A stretch of 64,000 nt of DNA from Scatophagus argus (lineage: Eukaryota > Chordata > Actinopteri > Scatophagidae), in NCBI RefSeq assembly GCF_020382885.2, contig NC_058506.1:23005818-23069817 (forward strand). The letters are read 5' to 3'. Positions 52,233-64,000 of the stretch are shown piece after piece. The notes under the pieces were generated by a model that worked only from the letters and a program-made list of their open reading frames with translations, searched no databases and was not told the DNA's origin. Position numbers and translations under genes: made by a program. The number at the start of each line of letters is the position of its first letter. Positions within the stretch are counted from its first letter, which is position 1.

Positions 52233-55200
52233 AGAGGTAGCATACAGATAGGAAACAATAGGGGACCGAACATTGAGCCCTGTAGAACACCACAACTAAG
52301 TACATTTGTTCAACTAATGTACTGACTAGAGTATATTGTGGGACTTTCCACTCCACTACATTTTGGAGGTTATTTTTTCTCCACTGCATTTATTTGATAA
52401 GTGACTTTGCAGATTCATATTAATAACACAAAATCATGACGGTCATTAAAATGAGCTCCACATTTGTAAGCTGCAGCATTAAAGTGATCAGCATATTCAT
52501 GTCTGAATTAACAACAAGTTTTTCAATGCATACAAAGATGTGAGTGTAATGTAGTAAAGTTACCATTAGACTTATTTTAAATCCATAGATGTACAGATTT
52601 AAGCACAGCTGACTTCTTTCATACTGAAATATAAGCGTGACTGTTAAATTCAGTGCTGATCAAACCTGGACCTTTATAAACCTCACAGACAGACTCTGTC
52701 TGTTGTGTTTTCTGGTGTGTTACCTCCAGCCGGGCAAAGCGGTCACTCTTGTAGCAGGCCAGCTCTGCATTAATGAGTTTCGTGAGAAGAAACTCTTTGA
52801 ACTCTGGACCCTGAACACAACACACATCACGTTCAAACTGTCAGAACTCTTCACGACTGCCCTGTAGGCGTATTAAACAAACCAGCACTTCCGCTGACCT
52901 TCTGAAAAACAGGTGGGTTTGGGAGGGGCGGTCCAAACGGAGGAACGTCTTCCCGTGCCGTGATGGACACCTGAAAATCACAACAGTCTCACTGATACAA
53001 ACAACACCTCTGGTTTGATTGGCATTTCTGTGATCCATTAGCATCAGGGTTAGGCTGAGCACCTGAAAACTCTGAATCAGTATTTCTGATCCTGATTCTG
53101 ATTCTTTTTCTGAGGGTGAGCACCTGAAAACTCCTGGTCAGAACAAAAGATGAACAACTATTGGAAAATATCTGCTTCTTTGATAAAACGTCAGAAAGAG
53201 AGAAGCCTGTTTAAGTCAGACAGTAAGACGATGGAAGTCAGAAACTCTTCAGCTACATGTAAAACACCGAGGGGAACACGTTTGCTGTCACCTTGTAGGA
53301 GGTGCGGTCTGAGCAGGGCTCTTCCACCTGCACCAGGATGAAGGCGTGCAGGAAGTTGGAGGCGATCATGTCTGGGACAAAGGGCGTGGCCTCTTCCTGG
53401 AACACCACCGCCACGATGTCATTTCCTATGTGACGTTTCCTTTGTAGCTGAGGGAGAACTGCTGTCATGCTATCATCGTATCACGTTACACGTCACCCAA
53501 CATTTTATCTGATAACGTCTCATGTTGTCCTCTCACGTGGTCTCATGTGATCATGTGACTTCAACTGGATGAGACTCGTTACTGTCTTGTCATATCCTCT
53601 CATGCTATGCTATGCTATGCTAAATGTCACATACATGCTATAATGGCGTCACGGTTACTGTGATGTCAGGATTACCACGTGCTTTGCTGCATCATGCCTA
53701 GTTATGTTAATTAATCCCAAGCTGCATTTAACCCATCACTGATTGAAACATGCAGTGAAACACACACAGGAGCAGTGGGCTGCATCAAACGCCAGGGAGC
53801 AAATTGGGGGTTAAGTGCCTTGCTCAAGGGCACATCAGCCGCCTAATCTGGGGGGTGGGGGGGACATTATCACTCCACCACACTCAAATTTTTTTCGATC
53901 ACAAGCTGATTCTCCAACCTCTAGGTCGTGGATCAGCGGTTAGGGTGTCGGACCCGTAACCGGTGGATCGCTGGTTCGATTCCCCGTCCCGGTGTCCATG
54001 GCTGAGGTACCCTTGAGCAAGGTACCTAACCCCCACTGCTCCCCGGGCGCTGCACGCGGTCGCCCACTGCCCCGGGTTTGTTGTGTGTGTGTGCACGTCA
54101 CTTGGGTGGGTTAAATGCAGAGCACGAATTTCGTTGGAGTGAGTTCCCTCCAATGACAAAATATGTCACTTTCATCACGGCTGCCCCCCACAGCTGTGTC
54201 ATATTATTGTCCGTGCTGAGTCATGCTCTCGTCCATGCTGAGTAATGTCCTGCTGTTTCTGAGGCTGTTTTTTGCTGTCTACCTGCTGGGCGTCTCCCTC
54301 AGTGAAGGGCAGTTTGGTGGAGACGTGGAACATGATCTCCTGCTCTCGGTGGACAGTGTAGACGGACTGAAAACCTGTCTGTCCGTGGGACACATCCAGA
54401 CCTCCCCGAAACCTGCACACAGACAGTCAACTCTGAGTGGGAAGCAAAAGTTGAAATGCACGAGTCCTATTTTCAAAATGTTGCTTAAGTTAAAGTACTG
54501 AAGTATTATTTGTAAAATGTGCTTAAAGTAGTACATGGTTCCTTTCACTGTACATTACGACGGAATATTACATTATTCTCGTTTGATCACTAACAAATAC
54601 TGTGTATGTCGTAGTTCATCAGTGTGGAGCCTTGTTTAAGATCCATCCATCCAAACTTTGGCTCCCTTTACGGAGCAGTTTAATCAGAAAGTGTAATCTT
54701 ATCGCTTCCACCTTTACCATCAGTGCTGCTGATGTCGTGGATTTGACACAGTTTGTGCTCTGTCTCACCCCTTGAAGTCCTTCAGCTCCACTGTGTCTCC
54801 CAGCAGCTGCAGGAACTCTGTGAAGGCCGGCGTCTCCTCGTTGTTCCTGAACAGCTCCTCCTCAGACACCTGATGGACAGGTGAGAACCGTCAGCCTCAC
54901 AACATGCAGCCACCACATGGCAAAACCTCTTCTTCACATGCTAATGAATTAGCTGTCAGACATATCAGTGCTCAGTGAGACACACACATCACCCTGCACC
55001 ATCAGCTGTGTCAGTACTGCAGCGCCACCTGCTGTTGGTTAGAAGTCTAATCAGTAGCCAAACTACAGTCACTAACTTCCTGTTGTTTTGCACCTTTGAG
55101 CTCACAGCATGTGAGGGTCAGTCCTGGTCCTGAACACCTCGGGAACAGGGCCACCAGTCACACCTGTTTCAGGTCACACACAGTCAATGGCCACAGTGTC

Positions 55201-56720
55201 CACAAATCTCAGACCGGCAAAAAGGTGTTGCATAGTCACCTGTCCAAATCTCTGGTGAATGACTCCAAACTTAAAGGTGTTGTTGACCTCGTGCTCGTCG
55301 TAGTTTACGATCAGCTGAGACGCCTGATGACAGGCAGACAGAGAGACAGACAGACAGGCAGATGAAAACAGTCCAGCAGAGTCTCTCCTGTCCTTCGGTA
55401 CAGAGGACTGGAGGTGTTGGTGGTTCTCACCTTTGGGTAGACGACAGGACTGAAACACAAACCTGCTGCCTCCTCACACAGCAGCTGGATGAGGAACAAA
55501 CTCAGACTTAACAAAGAACAAAGTTAAAGAAACACACTGATTGGAGTCGAGACTCTGTGTGTGTGTGTGTGCGTGGCGTGCGTGCGTCTGTGCGTGCGTG
55601 GCGTGCGTGTACCTTGGCAAGCTCTGGCACACTCGGGATGTCCGGCAGCCCAGTCAGCGTCAGTCTTTGGTAGACACTTTTCACCCGAGACCTGAAGGGA
55701 CAGAAGAGACAAACGTCAGAGCGCTGAAGCCCATGAGAAGAGAAGAACGACAAACTTCTGTCAGTCCTTCAGTCTCAATAACCAGACGTCTCAGTTTTCT
55801 GTATCAGGAACAGAGAGACAGACGGAAACTTTATTGATCCGAGGGAAATTCAGAGAGAAAAGCTCAAGTTGGGCATCCATTCAGTTTTATCCATTCAGAT
55901 TACTTTGTGTGTGTGCGTGTGTGTGTGTGAGTGTGTGTACCGAATGATAACATGGAGTCTCTCCTGCTCCTTCACTTCTTCATGTCTGACAGACAGCAGC
56001 AGACGTCCCACACTGCTGGACGAGCAGGAGAAGTTTAAATGTTCCTGAGAGACAGAGAGACATGAATCAATCAGACAATAAGTGATCAGCTGTATTGATG
56101 ATGCGTTCGGTGTTTTCTCCTGTAAAAACGTGTGCTGGATGTGAAGCTTTTCCTCTCAATGTGTTTGTGATCATGTTGAGCTTTGGACTGTTGGTTGGAC
56201 TGAACAAAATCTGTGAAGGAGACACTTTGTCCTCTGGCTCAGTGGGACCACATGTCTCACTGTTAATGTAAGTTATTATATCAGTTTGACAAAGCAAACA
56301 ATCAGTGGATTCATGGAGAAAACAATCAGCAGATGAATCATCAGCTGCAGTCAAAATGAGCTCAGCTGATCCGAGGTCAGATCAAACAGGACAACACTGT
56401 ACTGCACTTTTATATTAAGTATTTATACGATGTGGTACTAGTACACAGATCTGAGGATTCGTGGTGGAACAAGCTCACCCTGCCCAGGAAGTGCTTCCTG
56501 TACGCTCGTGCAGCCTCACTGATCTCTTCCAGCCGATACCCATAATCCCCTGCAGGTCGGTCTTCTTCCTCTCCTGGTCCTCTCTTCTCCTCCTCCTCCT
56601 CCCTCTTGATCTCCAGGGAGGTGAGAGGAGGAGGTGCCTCAGGATCCTCAATCCAGTAACCTCCAAACTCAGGCAGGATGACCTGAGGGTACGGCCCCCC
56701 CCTCTCCAACACCTGAACCA

Positions 56721-56764
<44 letters not shown>

Positions 56765-56900
56765 GAGCTGGCATTAATGATAAGAAGAATCCAGATGTGA
56801 TGAAGATGCGATCAGGGTCAGCCTCACCTCCTCGATCCTTGGATAAGGGATGTAGTCGTCCTGAAAGACAAAGACAGAGCAGTCACGTCCATGACAAAAT

Positions 56901-56931
<31 letters not shown>

Positions 56932-59900
56932 AATAAAGTGTATGAGTGATGATGCTGATCATGATGGATGGTACAGCTGAGTCAGTTATTGGTCCCCAAC
57001 GAGAGAGCAAGTGTGTGGACATCAACATGTCTGTCTCATGGATGCATGTAGGACCCATCCAGTCCGTCCCTCCTTGAATCACACTCAGTGTGGACAAGAA
57101 GCCTTCGGTCCATGTTTGTCCACCAGAAAAACAGCTGATAGTCAAGTAGTTTGGACTTCTTCCACTGTGAGCTGGTTTGGGGGACATGGATTCGTGGACA
57201 GGATCTTACATCAGGGAGTGCAAAAACTTCTCTTTGCAGATAATGTGGTTCTGTTGGTTTCTTCAGGCTGTCTCTTCCAGCACCTGAGTCCGGACTAAGC
57301 CGGTTTTGCAGGTCCAGGCCAGAACTGCTCTGGGTTATTAGCACAGTTACATTAAAGATGGACCAGAGACAAACCTGCTGTCCAGCACTGTCTCAGTCTC
57401 TCAAGGGGACACGTGATATTTTGTAATGTGCGAGATGATTTCTGTCAAATCTTAGATGCCGTCAGTGAAGAAAACAGATTACAAAGAACTGGATCATCTT
57501 TTGTCTGGCGCAATCGAATGAATGAAAGGACGCAAAAACAGTGAGTGGATGGTTATGAGGACAGACAGATGGACAGACGTGCCTTCTGTCTCTGAGGGAC
57601 TGTCTTCATCTCAGCAGCTTCTGGCACCTGCTGCATCAGTGCCAGGAAGAGGAGAAAGAATTCAGGTAAACACAATCAAACAGGAGGAAGTGCGTCATCT
57701 GCAGGGGACTATTTTCTCTGGTGGATGAATCCACATTTGGTGCTTGAATGAGTACTTGTGTCAGCAGGAGGGTGTGTGTGTGTCGGGGGGGGGGACTCTC
57801 ACCTCCATCTTGTCCATCGTGTCAAAGAAATGAGCCGACTGGAGACACAGAGAGATGTTTGTTAATGTGATGGTCATCCGAGTGTGTCTGTGTGTGTGTG
57901 TGTGTTACCTTCATGGTGGGGGGTGCGGTGCGAGGTGGAGATGGGGGGTGGTCACTGATGGTGGAGGTGGTCAGCAGCTCCTGTTTGCTGAACATACAAC
58001 CAGACTGTGATTAATCATCGGTCGGAGGCTCGGCGGTCAGCGCGGTTGCCTCTCACCTCGGCTCTGGCTCAGATTAGTTTCAAATGTCACAGCGAGCTAA
58101 CGGCACAGTTAGCATGTTAGCCATTAGCTCATCAGCTAAGCTACATCACCAACAAGAACATTTGCAATCCAGTCCACTGTGACCGAAGTTGCACAATTCA
58201 CATAAACAGATTACAAAACTCAAATCATTAAGGTGAAGCTGAAATGAAGAAATGTTTCTTAATCTCGTCGATGCAGGTTCTCAGTCATGCGGGTCATAGT
58301 AGTTGAAGTGCTAGAAGTAAAGGCAACCGGATACCTTCAGGTTGTTGAAGACATTTCACCTCTCATTCGAAAGGCTTCTTCAGTTCTGAGACTGAAGGGG
58401 TGTTCCAGGTATTTAACTTCTAGTGAGGTTGTCATGACTTCCTGTCAAGCACACACACACACACACACACACACACCAGAAGACCACTAATTTCCTTGGC
58501 CCTCAGGGGGGCCAGTTCACTGTGGTTGCCATGGTTTCTCCAGGTGTTCATAAATGTTGAACTGGATCAAACTTTGGAGGAGCACTCAGGAACCAATCAG
58601 GTTGTGTCCTGGTTTTCCAGTCAAAGTGAAATGTTGATGACTCATGATTTGAACTGGACCTGAAAATTGATGATTCATGCTTGAATGCTATAGAGTCAGT
58701 TTTGAATTTTGACTTAGATTTACAAACCGCTGACTCATTCTGGAATATGTTTGATTGGACAGTATTGATGTATTGATGATTTGTCAAGGACCTGAATGTT
58801 GATGAGTCACACATAGATTTGGACTTGAGCATTAATGACTCAAGATTTCACACTCACAGACTCCTACTGGAGTCTCGATGACTCCTACTGGAGTATGTAC
58901 ATATGGACAAACAACCTGTCAATTATACTTGATCTTTGTTCAGTGTTTTCAAAAGATGTTGCAGAGTGGAGCTTCTCCTCACAAAGGATCTCTGGTGGAG
59001 TCCAGACACACAGACAGCTGATATGAGCCATCGCCAGTGATGAATGACGCCCTCAGCTGTCCCAGATGGACCTGATGTTCGGGTAGAGTCTGTTGGTGTC
59101 TCCTGCCGAGTCTCAGCCCAGTCCTCCCTCTCTGTTAGCTCAGAGTTTGGTCTCCACCTCCCGAGGGAAGCACCTGCTCTCAGTGTGTCTGCTGTCTGCT
59201 GGTCTGAACCTGATGAACACCGAGCTGCTGCTGTCACACCACGGACACTGGACTCACACTCCTCTGTCGCGCTGTGACGTTTATCCTGCGATGGTGTTTG
59301 TCGAAGGACTGTGACAAAGACAAGTTCAGTTCTGAAGGTGTGAGCGTACTGACTTAATGCTGCCACAGTGGATCACAGTCACCTCACTGAGATCGGGAGA
59401 AGAAAGGTTTGATTTCTGAGATGCTCTTCAGTTTTTACATGGCTGAAAGAGTTTTAGACTCTGGTCTCCCTCCATAGGTTTGACTCTGTGGGAGCCAGGA
59501 GGTTTTTGGAAAACTGAGATAAGCCCCCTCAGTCCAGTTCTTTACACATCAGTACAGGAAACCCCTTGTCTGTTTCGTATCTGTTGATGTAGGTAAGACT
59601 ACACTCGCTCAACCACACACTCACTACGCACACACAGCGGAGGACACCAAATGTTTGGTGCTTTTTCTTCTCCATACTTTGTCGCTTATTAACACTAGAA
59701 ACGTGTTGTTTAAGAAAAGGCTGCAGGCAGCAAGTAAAAACACTGCTGGGACGTCAACAGAGAAGTAATGGAACAGGAAGGAAGGGACTGCAGCTTTGAA
59801 GCTGAACAATCCTGTGAGTGTTGATGTAGCGCCACCCTCAGGTGAGACTCAGCGGTCATCAGTATCTTGTTTGTTTTGTCCAGCTCTTCATTGTAGCTGT

Positions 59901-60348
59901 AATGAAAGCTGCAGCCTCCAGGATGCGCTAGAGAGACTGCTAGTGCAGCCCTGATGAGAACACACACACACACACACACACACACGAAGGAATAAATCCG
60001 TTTTTAGACATCAGTGTTTCTCGTCTGCCTGCAGGGACGTCGTCTGCAGCCACACACTCGTTTTTCTCTCACTCGTTTTTGAGAGGCTAATTATATTCAC
60101 CAGCTGGCGACTGAGTCACTACTGACAACAACAGCAACACACACACACACACACACACACCAGTCTCATCACTGCCTCAAACACTAAAATCCAGAGTTCA
60201 AGCTGACACAGCAGACAGTTTACAGGACAGCATTTGTGTCACTGTTGACAAAAACACACAGCCTGATGGTCACCTGAACGCATCGTCTGTTCATAATGTC
60301 ACATAAACCCATCAAAATAACAAAAAGCAACACAAACACACACACTCA

Positions 60349-60393
<45 letters not shown>

Positions 60394-61387
60394 ACATGGA
60401 GAATGGAGGATGAGAGGAAATGCTCACCAGTGGATGTGCAGCATTGCTGTTTTGCTGTGGGTTACTGAGCACCTCACACCAAGAAAACACCAACACCTCC
60501 TCTCTGTCTGTCTGTCTGTCTGTCTCTGTCTCTGTCTCACTCCATCTGTCTCTCTTTCCACCTGTCTGACTGTCTGTCTGTGTGTCTCATAATGGTGGTT
60601 GCTGAGAGAGAGACGGACAGAGGGAGGAAAGCATGAATACTAAGAAGAAAGACAGGAAAAAGAGGAACATAAAAAGCAGAGCAGAGGGAGGAGAGAAACT
60701 GCTGGAGTTAAATCAGGATCAGCTAACAGCGCCCCCTAGCAGCTGCGGTGATTTTGAGTCTCTCTTCTTAGGGTCATGGAGGAGGGAGTCAACCTGCTGT
60801 TCACTTCCTGTTTGTAATAAACAACCGCCAGCCCCCAGCTCAGTTTAACCTGAACCAAGTCGTGTTATGTCCACCATAAAGGTCCCCTCACCTCATTTTA
60901 ACCCACACTATCATATGACCTCCTGCAGCATTGCTGGGTTACTGACTTACTGACGAGCTACAGGGCCGCGTCACGTTTGTCGTGGACGAGACTAAGCTGT
61001 TCAGGCTGAGACAAAAGTGGAAACAGACAACTGTCCCCGCAGATGTCTCCAGGTGGTGTCATTGTTGTCTCTGCTGTCTCAAAGGCAACATCTCTATCTG
61101 TCTGTCGCTCGGTCGGTCTGTCGGTCTGTCTGCCAGTCGGTCGGGCGGTCTGTCTGCCTGTCTGTCTGTCGGTCGAACACACACCATCCTTCATCCACCG
61201 CCAGCAGGCCTGCTGATTCAAACATGAAGCTGTGTGTTTGTGAGGCCACAGACAGGAAGTCAGACAGTCTGACACGTCGATGCTTTGAGTCTGGACGTCA
61301 GATTTGTTGACAAACAGAAAAACAAACAGAAAAACACGTTGTGTTACTCACCGAGCTCTCAGAGCGCTGACTGTAGACTTATCAATC
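50496..61387 (-). CDS. rap1gap2: Rap1 GTPase-activating protein 2, 5' end outside window
   Basis: Twenty-two exons in transcript order: 61387-61352, 57987-57909, 57838-57803, 56860-56828, 56712-56479, 56044-55941, 55691-55613, 55484-55431, 55323-55240, 54869-54769, 54412-54283, 53447-53292, 52970-52899, 52810-52724, 52193-52047, 51732-51628, 51502-51411, 51299-51204, 51082-50995, 50918-50852, 50682-50612, 50507-50496. They give about 654 residues in one frame (human 730). The protein turns off Rap1. Blocks: [16 protein letters not shown], GoLoco-like [70 protein letters not shown], then [15 protein letters not shown], whose Asn is the catalytic asparagine thumb of RapGAPs, and [15 protein letters not shown]. 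The C-terminal third is Ser-rich and ends [28 protein letters not shown] and IEDPE favour RAP1GAP2 over RAP1GAP. The first base at 61387 completes a Trp codon begun in an exon beyond 64000. Confidence 0.95.
52196..52231. repeat. (CA)n at a rap1gap2 splice acceptor
   Basis: On the minus strand a (TG)n run ends in TAG directly before the exon 52193-52047, replacing a normal pyrimidine tract. Confidence 0.9.
53706..53924 (-). mobile_element. Degenerate SINE B, copy 4
   Basis: It shares CATTTAACCCATCACTGATTG, CAGTGAAACACACACAGGAG and TTAAGTGCCTTGCTCAAGGG with the other copies. The B-box region has decayed to a T run. Its head end (CTCCAACCTCTAG) directly touches SINE A at 53925. Confidence 0.65.
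53925..54173 (+). mobile_element. tRNA-derived SINE A, copy 2
   Basis: A box TGGATCAGCGG (53929-53939) and B box GGTTCGATTCC (53973-53983) are intact. The body runs through ACCCCCACTGCTCCCCGGGC to ATATGTCACTTTC. It lies in the rap1gap2 intron between the exons at 54412-54283 and 53447-53292, in the opposite orientation to the gene. Confidence 0.85.
55815..55855 (-). repeat. LINE-like tail fragment
   Basis: Plus-strand AACTTTATTGATCCGAGGGA, followed by AATTCAGAG, is the reverse of the AATAAAG tail type seen at 31812-31880. Confidence 0.45.
56725..56760. repeat. (CA)n at a rap1gap2 splice acceptor
   Basis: Read on the minus strand, (TG)n then GGGTGTGGTTCAG precedes the exon 56712-56479. Confidence 0.9.
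58450..58476. repeat. (CA)n microsatellite
   Basis: A pure CA run in a large rap1gap2 intron. Similar runs lie at about 59960-59984, 60132-60160 and 60370-60396. Confidence 0.9.
59055..59205. repeat. Dispersed repeat, copy 1 of 2 in rap1gap2 introns
   Basis: It shares AGCTGTCCCAGATGGAC, GTGTCTCCTG, CAGTC-CTCCCTCT and TTTGGTCTCCACCTCC in order with 62822-62955. It is an unnamed element with no coding potential. Confidence 0.6.
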
Positions 61388-61390
61388 CTG

Positions 61391-61391
61391 C

Positions 61392-61428
<37 letters not shown>

Positions 61429-61430
61429 TG
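61391..61430. repeat. (CAGA)n at a rap1gap2 splice acceptor
   Basis: On the minus strand a (TCTG)n run ends in CTGCAG at the acceptor of the exon 61387-61352. The same unit family forms the large ccdc90b satellite. Confidence 0.9.
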
Positions 61431-61696
61431 TCATTAACACACAGTGCACTCAACACTCTGACAACAGGAAGAAGATGAGGACATTATGAGATGAGGAGGA
61501 ACAGCTTTACACCTGAATACTCTATTAACCTTAGTAACCGTGTGAGAGTGTATGTGAGTGTGTGTGTGTGTCTGTGTGAACAGAGTTCTCCTCTCTCAGG
61601 TCGTTCATGTTCTCCCGAGTTGCCTCACTAAATCTCTCGTCACAAATGTAAACACACAGAGAACAAACTGAACTGTAACCATTAACACTCCAGTTT

Positions 61697-62571
61697 GAGA
61701 GGAGGAGGAGGAGGAGGAAGAGGAAGAGGAGGAGGAGGGAGAGGAGGAGGAAGAGGAGAAAGAGGAAGAGGAGGAAGAGAATGAGGGAGAGGAGGAGGAG
61801 GAGGAGGAGGAAGAGGAGGAATAGGAGGAAGAGGAAGAGGGGGAGGAGGGAGAGGAGGAGGAAGAGGAGAAAGAGGAAGAGGAGGAGGAGGAGGGAGAGG
61901 AGGAAGAGGAGGAGGGAGAGGAGGAGGAAGAGGAGGAGGGGGAAGAGGAGGAAGAGGAGGAGGGAGAGGAGGAGGAAGAGGAGGAGGGAGAGGAGGAGGA
62001 AGAGGAGGAGGAAGAGAATGAGGGAGAGGAGGAGGAGGGGGAAGAGGAGGAAGAGGAGGAGGGAGAGGAGGAGGAAGAGGAGGAGGGAGAGGAGGAGGAA
62101 GAGGAGGAGGAGGAGAAAGAGGAAGAGGAGGAGGAGGGGGAAGAGGAGGAAGAGGAGGAGGGAGAGGAGGAGGAGGAGGAGAAGGAGGAGGAGGAAGAGG
62201 AGGAAGAGGAAGAGGAGGAGGAGGGAGAGGAGGAGGAAGAGGAGAAAGAGGAAGAGGAGGAGGAGGAGGGAGAGGAGGAAGAGGAGGAGGGAGAGGAGGA
62301 GGAAGAGGAGGAGGGAGAGGAGGAAGAGGAGGAGGGAGAGGAGGAGGAAGAGGAGGAGGAAGAGAATGAGGGAGAGGAGGAGGAGGAGAAAGAGGAAGAG
62401 GAGGAGGAGGGGGAAGAGGAGGAAGAGGAGGAGGGAGAGGAGGAGGAGGAGGAGAAGGAGGAGGAGGGAGAGGAGGAGGAAGAGGAAGAAGAGGAGGAGG
62501 AAGAGGAAGAGGAGGAGGAGGAGGAGGAGGAGGAGGGAGAGGAGGAGGGAGAGGAGGAGGGAGAGGAGGAC
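61697..62571. repeat. 875-bp almost pure GGA/GAA purine tract
   Basis: Only four T (61782, 61822, 62019, 62367) interrupt G and A on the plus strand. Units are GAG, GAA and GGA, grouped as GGAGAGGAGG and GGAAGAGGAG blocks. An AATGAGGGAG marker recurs at 61780, 62017 and 62365 (237 and 348 bases apart, both multiples of three). The sense strand of rap1gap2 is therefore all pyrimidine here. Confidence 0.97.
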
Positions 62572-62821
62572 TGTAGAAAGAGAGACTGATGTTAACATTA
62601 AAAGTCTGTATGTAGGATGACTCTGTGAGAACTAAACTCCCACAGGTCATAAATAAGACATTTATGCTGCTAAAACTACTCTCTCTCTCACACACACACA
62701 CACACACAGTCTGGGTGTGTAGATATCACATGACCACACAAAGATGGCTGACAGCACCGTGTTTCTCTCCTCTCAACACATCATCATCATATTGACTTCA
62801 TAACAGCTGATTACGTCCTCC

Positions 62822-62955
62822 ACCAGCTGTCCCAGATGGACGTGATGGTTCGGGTGGAGTTTGTTCGTGTCTCCTGATGGGTCTCGGTCCAGTCGTCCCT
62901 CTATGTTAGCTCTGTGTTTGGTCTCCACCTCCTTGGTGTGTCTGCTGTCTGCGGC
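62822..62955. repeat. Dispersed repeat, copy 2 of 2 in rap1gap2 introns
   Basis: This is the partner of 59055-59205, in the same orientation, with scattered substitutions. Confidence 0.6.
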
Positions 62956-64000
62956 TCCTGTAGTGATGTCACCTGAGACAACACGACCCTGAAGGACGTC
63001 ATCACATCCTGCTCCCCGACATTAACACAGCAGCCAGACGAGTACAAATCAAACTACAGTATCTGCGATGTCTCTGTCCGCCACTTCCTCTGTTGAAGAC
63101 CCACTGAGCTAACGCTAAGCTCGGGAGGAAGCTACATGTTATCATGCTAATAGGCAGCTGGTTAGCGATGTTAGCAGCTTCACATTAGCACTGAGGCTCA
63201 GATACTTCGGTTTGCTGCTGTGTGATGTACAGCAGGTGAGGAGGAAATGCAGAGGATGACAAACGTATTATAAAAAGAAAACAGAGAGAGTGATTGATTG
63301 AAAAGGAGGCTTGTTGAGTTTCCACACACACACACGGACTGCAGGCTGAGGCGAGAACACAGTGAGAAGCTACTTTACATTCCTCTGAGTATCAGTAGTT
63401 TGTATCATCCAGTGTGATATAACGAAGAGTTCAGGCCTCAGCTCTACAGAAACTGTCGCCCCAGAGCCGCCATATTGGACCCAGTCTCCACCAATCACAC
63501 AGAGAGGAGTTGGTTTGACTACATGTGGCTTCAGTGAGTCTGGTTCCAAACCTGTCAACACATCAGCGATTCAGGTGTTGTGTTCACTGACACTGGGGAA
63601 AACCGCTGAGGCAATCACAGCATTGTGTGTACCTGACACCACATTCTGTTCACAATAAACTGAGTGTCTGATGAATGACCAGAACATAAACATCCTCACA
63701 GCTCAGAAACACTGTTGCACTGTTTGTTGGCAACTGCTGTTGCTATGGTTACCTGCAGTTTACCTTGAATTCAAACCAGGGTTAAACAGTGACTCAACAG
63801 CCAACTTGGGCCTGAATTCCCCAGCTTCATCGAAGTGAACCTGAGCCTCCAGGAACAGTACCGGCCTTTTGACGTAGTGACCAAACCATGCAGTTACAAC
63901 ATGACGCACAGGGGCTCAAAAAGACTGTTCCAAAGCTCACAGTGTGAAGAAAGGAGCTGTAAAATGGTGCCACACATGGAAAGTCCAGCAGAGCCCCATG

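Larger units (their letters stand above)
61388..64000 (-). other. rap1gap2: rap1gap2 intron (5' part of gene beyond window)
   Basis: No coding exon was found between 61388 and the right edge. It contains a purine tract, microsatellites and a dispersed repeat. The exon that should supply the first two bases of the Trp codon was not seen. Confidence 0.6.

Noticed and set aside
53925-53996. A functional tRNA gene
   Set aside because: The A and B boxes belong to the head of a repeated SINE, and no full cloverleaf with an acceptor stem was apparent.
61531-62707. Very long open frames on both strands (about 280-355 codons)
   Set aside because: They are translations of the purine tract: Arg/Lys on plus, Pro/Leu or Leu/Phe on minus. 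They stay open only because the units are multiples of three.

Overview
This window is vertebrate nuclear DNA, most likely from a percomorph-type teleost fish. All genes are split into short exons with GT-AG introns, and the intervening DNA is rich in CA/TG microsatellites, tRNA-derived SINEs and LINE 3' tails of the kind common in spiny-rayed fishes. No sign of bacterial, viral or organellar sequence was seen. Gene identities come from reading exon translations against remembered families. Exon boundaries were placed by hand at splice consensus sites, with reading phase checked across every junction.

Layout, left to right. 76-2161 (+): 3' part of rcsd1 (CapZIP), with a possible extra terminal exon at 3037-3186. 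5884-11128 (+): a complete four-exon guanylate cyclase activating protein gene, closest in memory to guca1d/GCAP4. 13594-19458 (-): complete 13-exon alg8, a glucosyltransferase of N-glycan precursor assembly. 20171-25685 (+): complete nine-exon ccdc90b, head to head with alg8; its intron 3 holds a 2.4 kb tetranucleotide satellite with higher-order structure. 27478-38949 (-): complete 17-exon pcf11, a pre-mRNA 3'-end and termination factor, tail to tail with ccdc90b. 41295-47137 (+): complete 13-exon ncbp3, a nuclear cap-binding subunit, head to head with pcf11. 50496-61387 (-): rap1gap2, 22 exons from the C-terminus to near the N-terminus, tail to tail with ncbp3; its first coding exon lies beyond the right edge, and 61388-64000 is intron holding an almost pure 875-bp purine tract.

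The genes do not form one pathway. pcf11 and ncbp3 both act in nuclear mRNA metabolism, alg8 in the ER, ccdc90b in mitochondria, guca1d in photoreceptors, rcsd1 at actin capping protein and rap1gap2 in Rap1 signalling. From memory, human ALG8, PCF11 and CCDC90B lie on 11q14 and NCBP3 and RAP1GAP2 on 17p13, so the pcf11-ncbp3 interval looks like a junction of two ancestral synteny blocks.

The more unusual observations are structural: a satellite with an exact-multiple 512-bp higher-order period, two nearly identical young SINEs (one supplying the pyrimidine tract of an alg8 splice acceptor, one abutting an older SINE head to head), many splice sites embedded in microsatellites, a candidate premature poly(A) site inside pcf11, and an unspliced-looking versus spliced choice of C-terminus for rcsd1. 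I did not find a convincing entirely new gene system.
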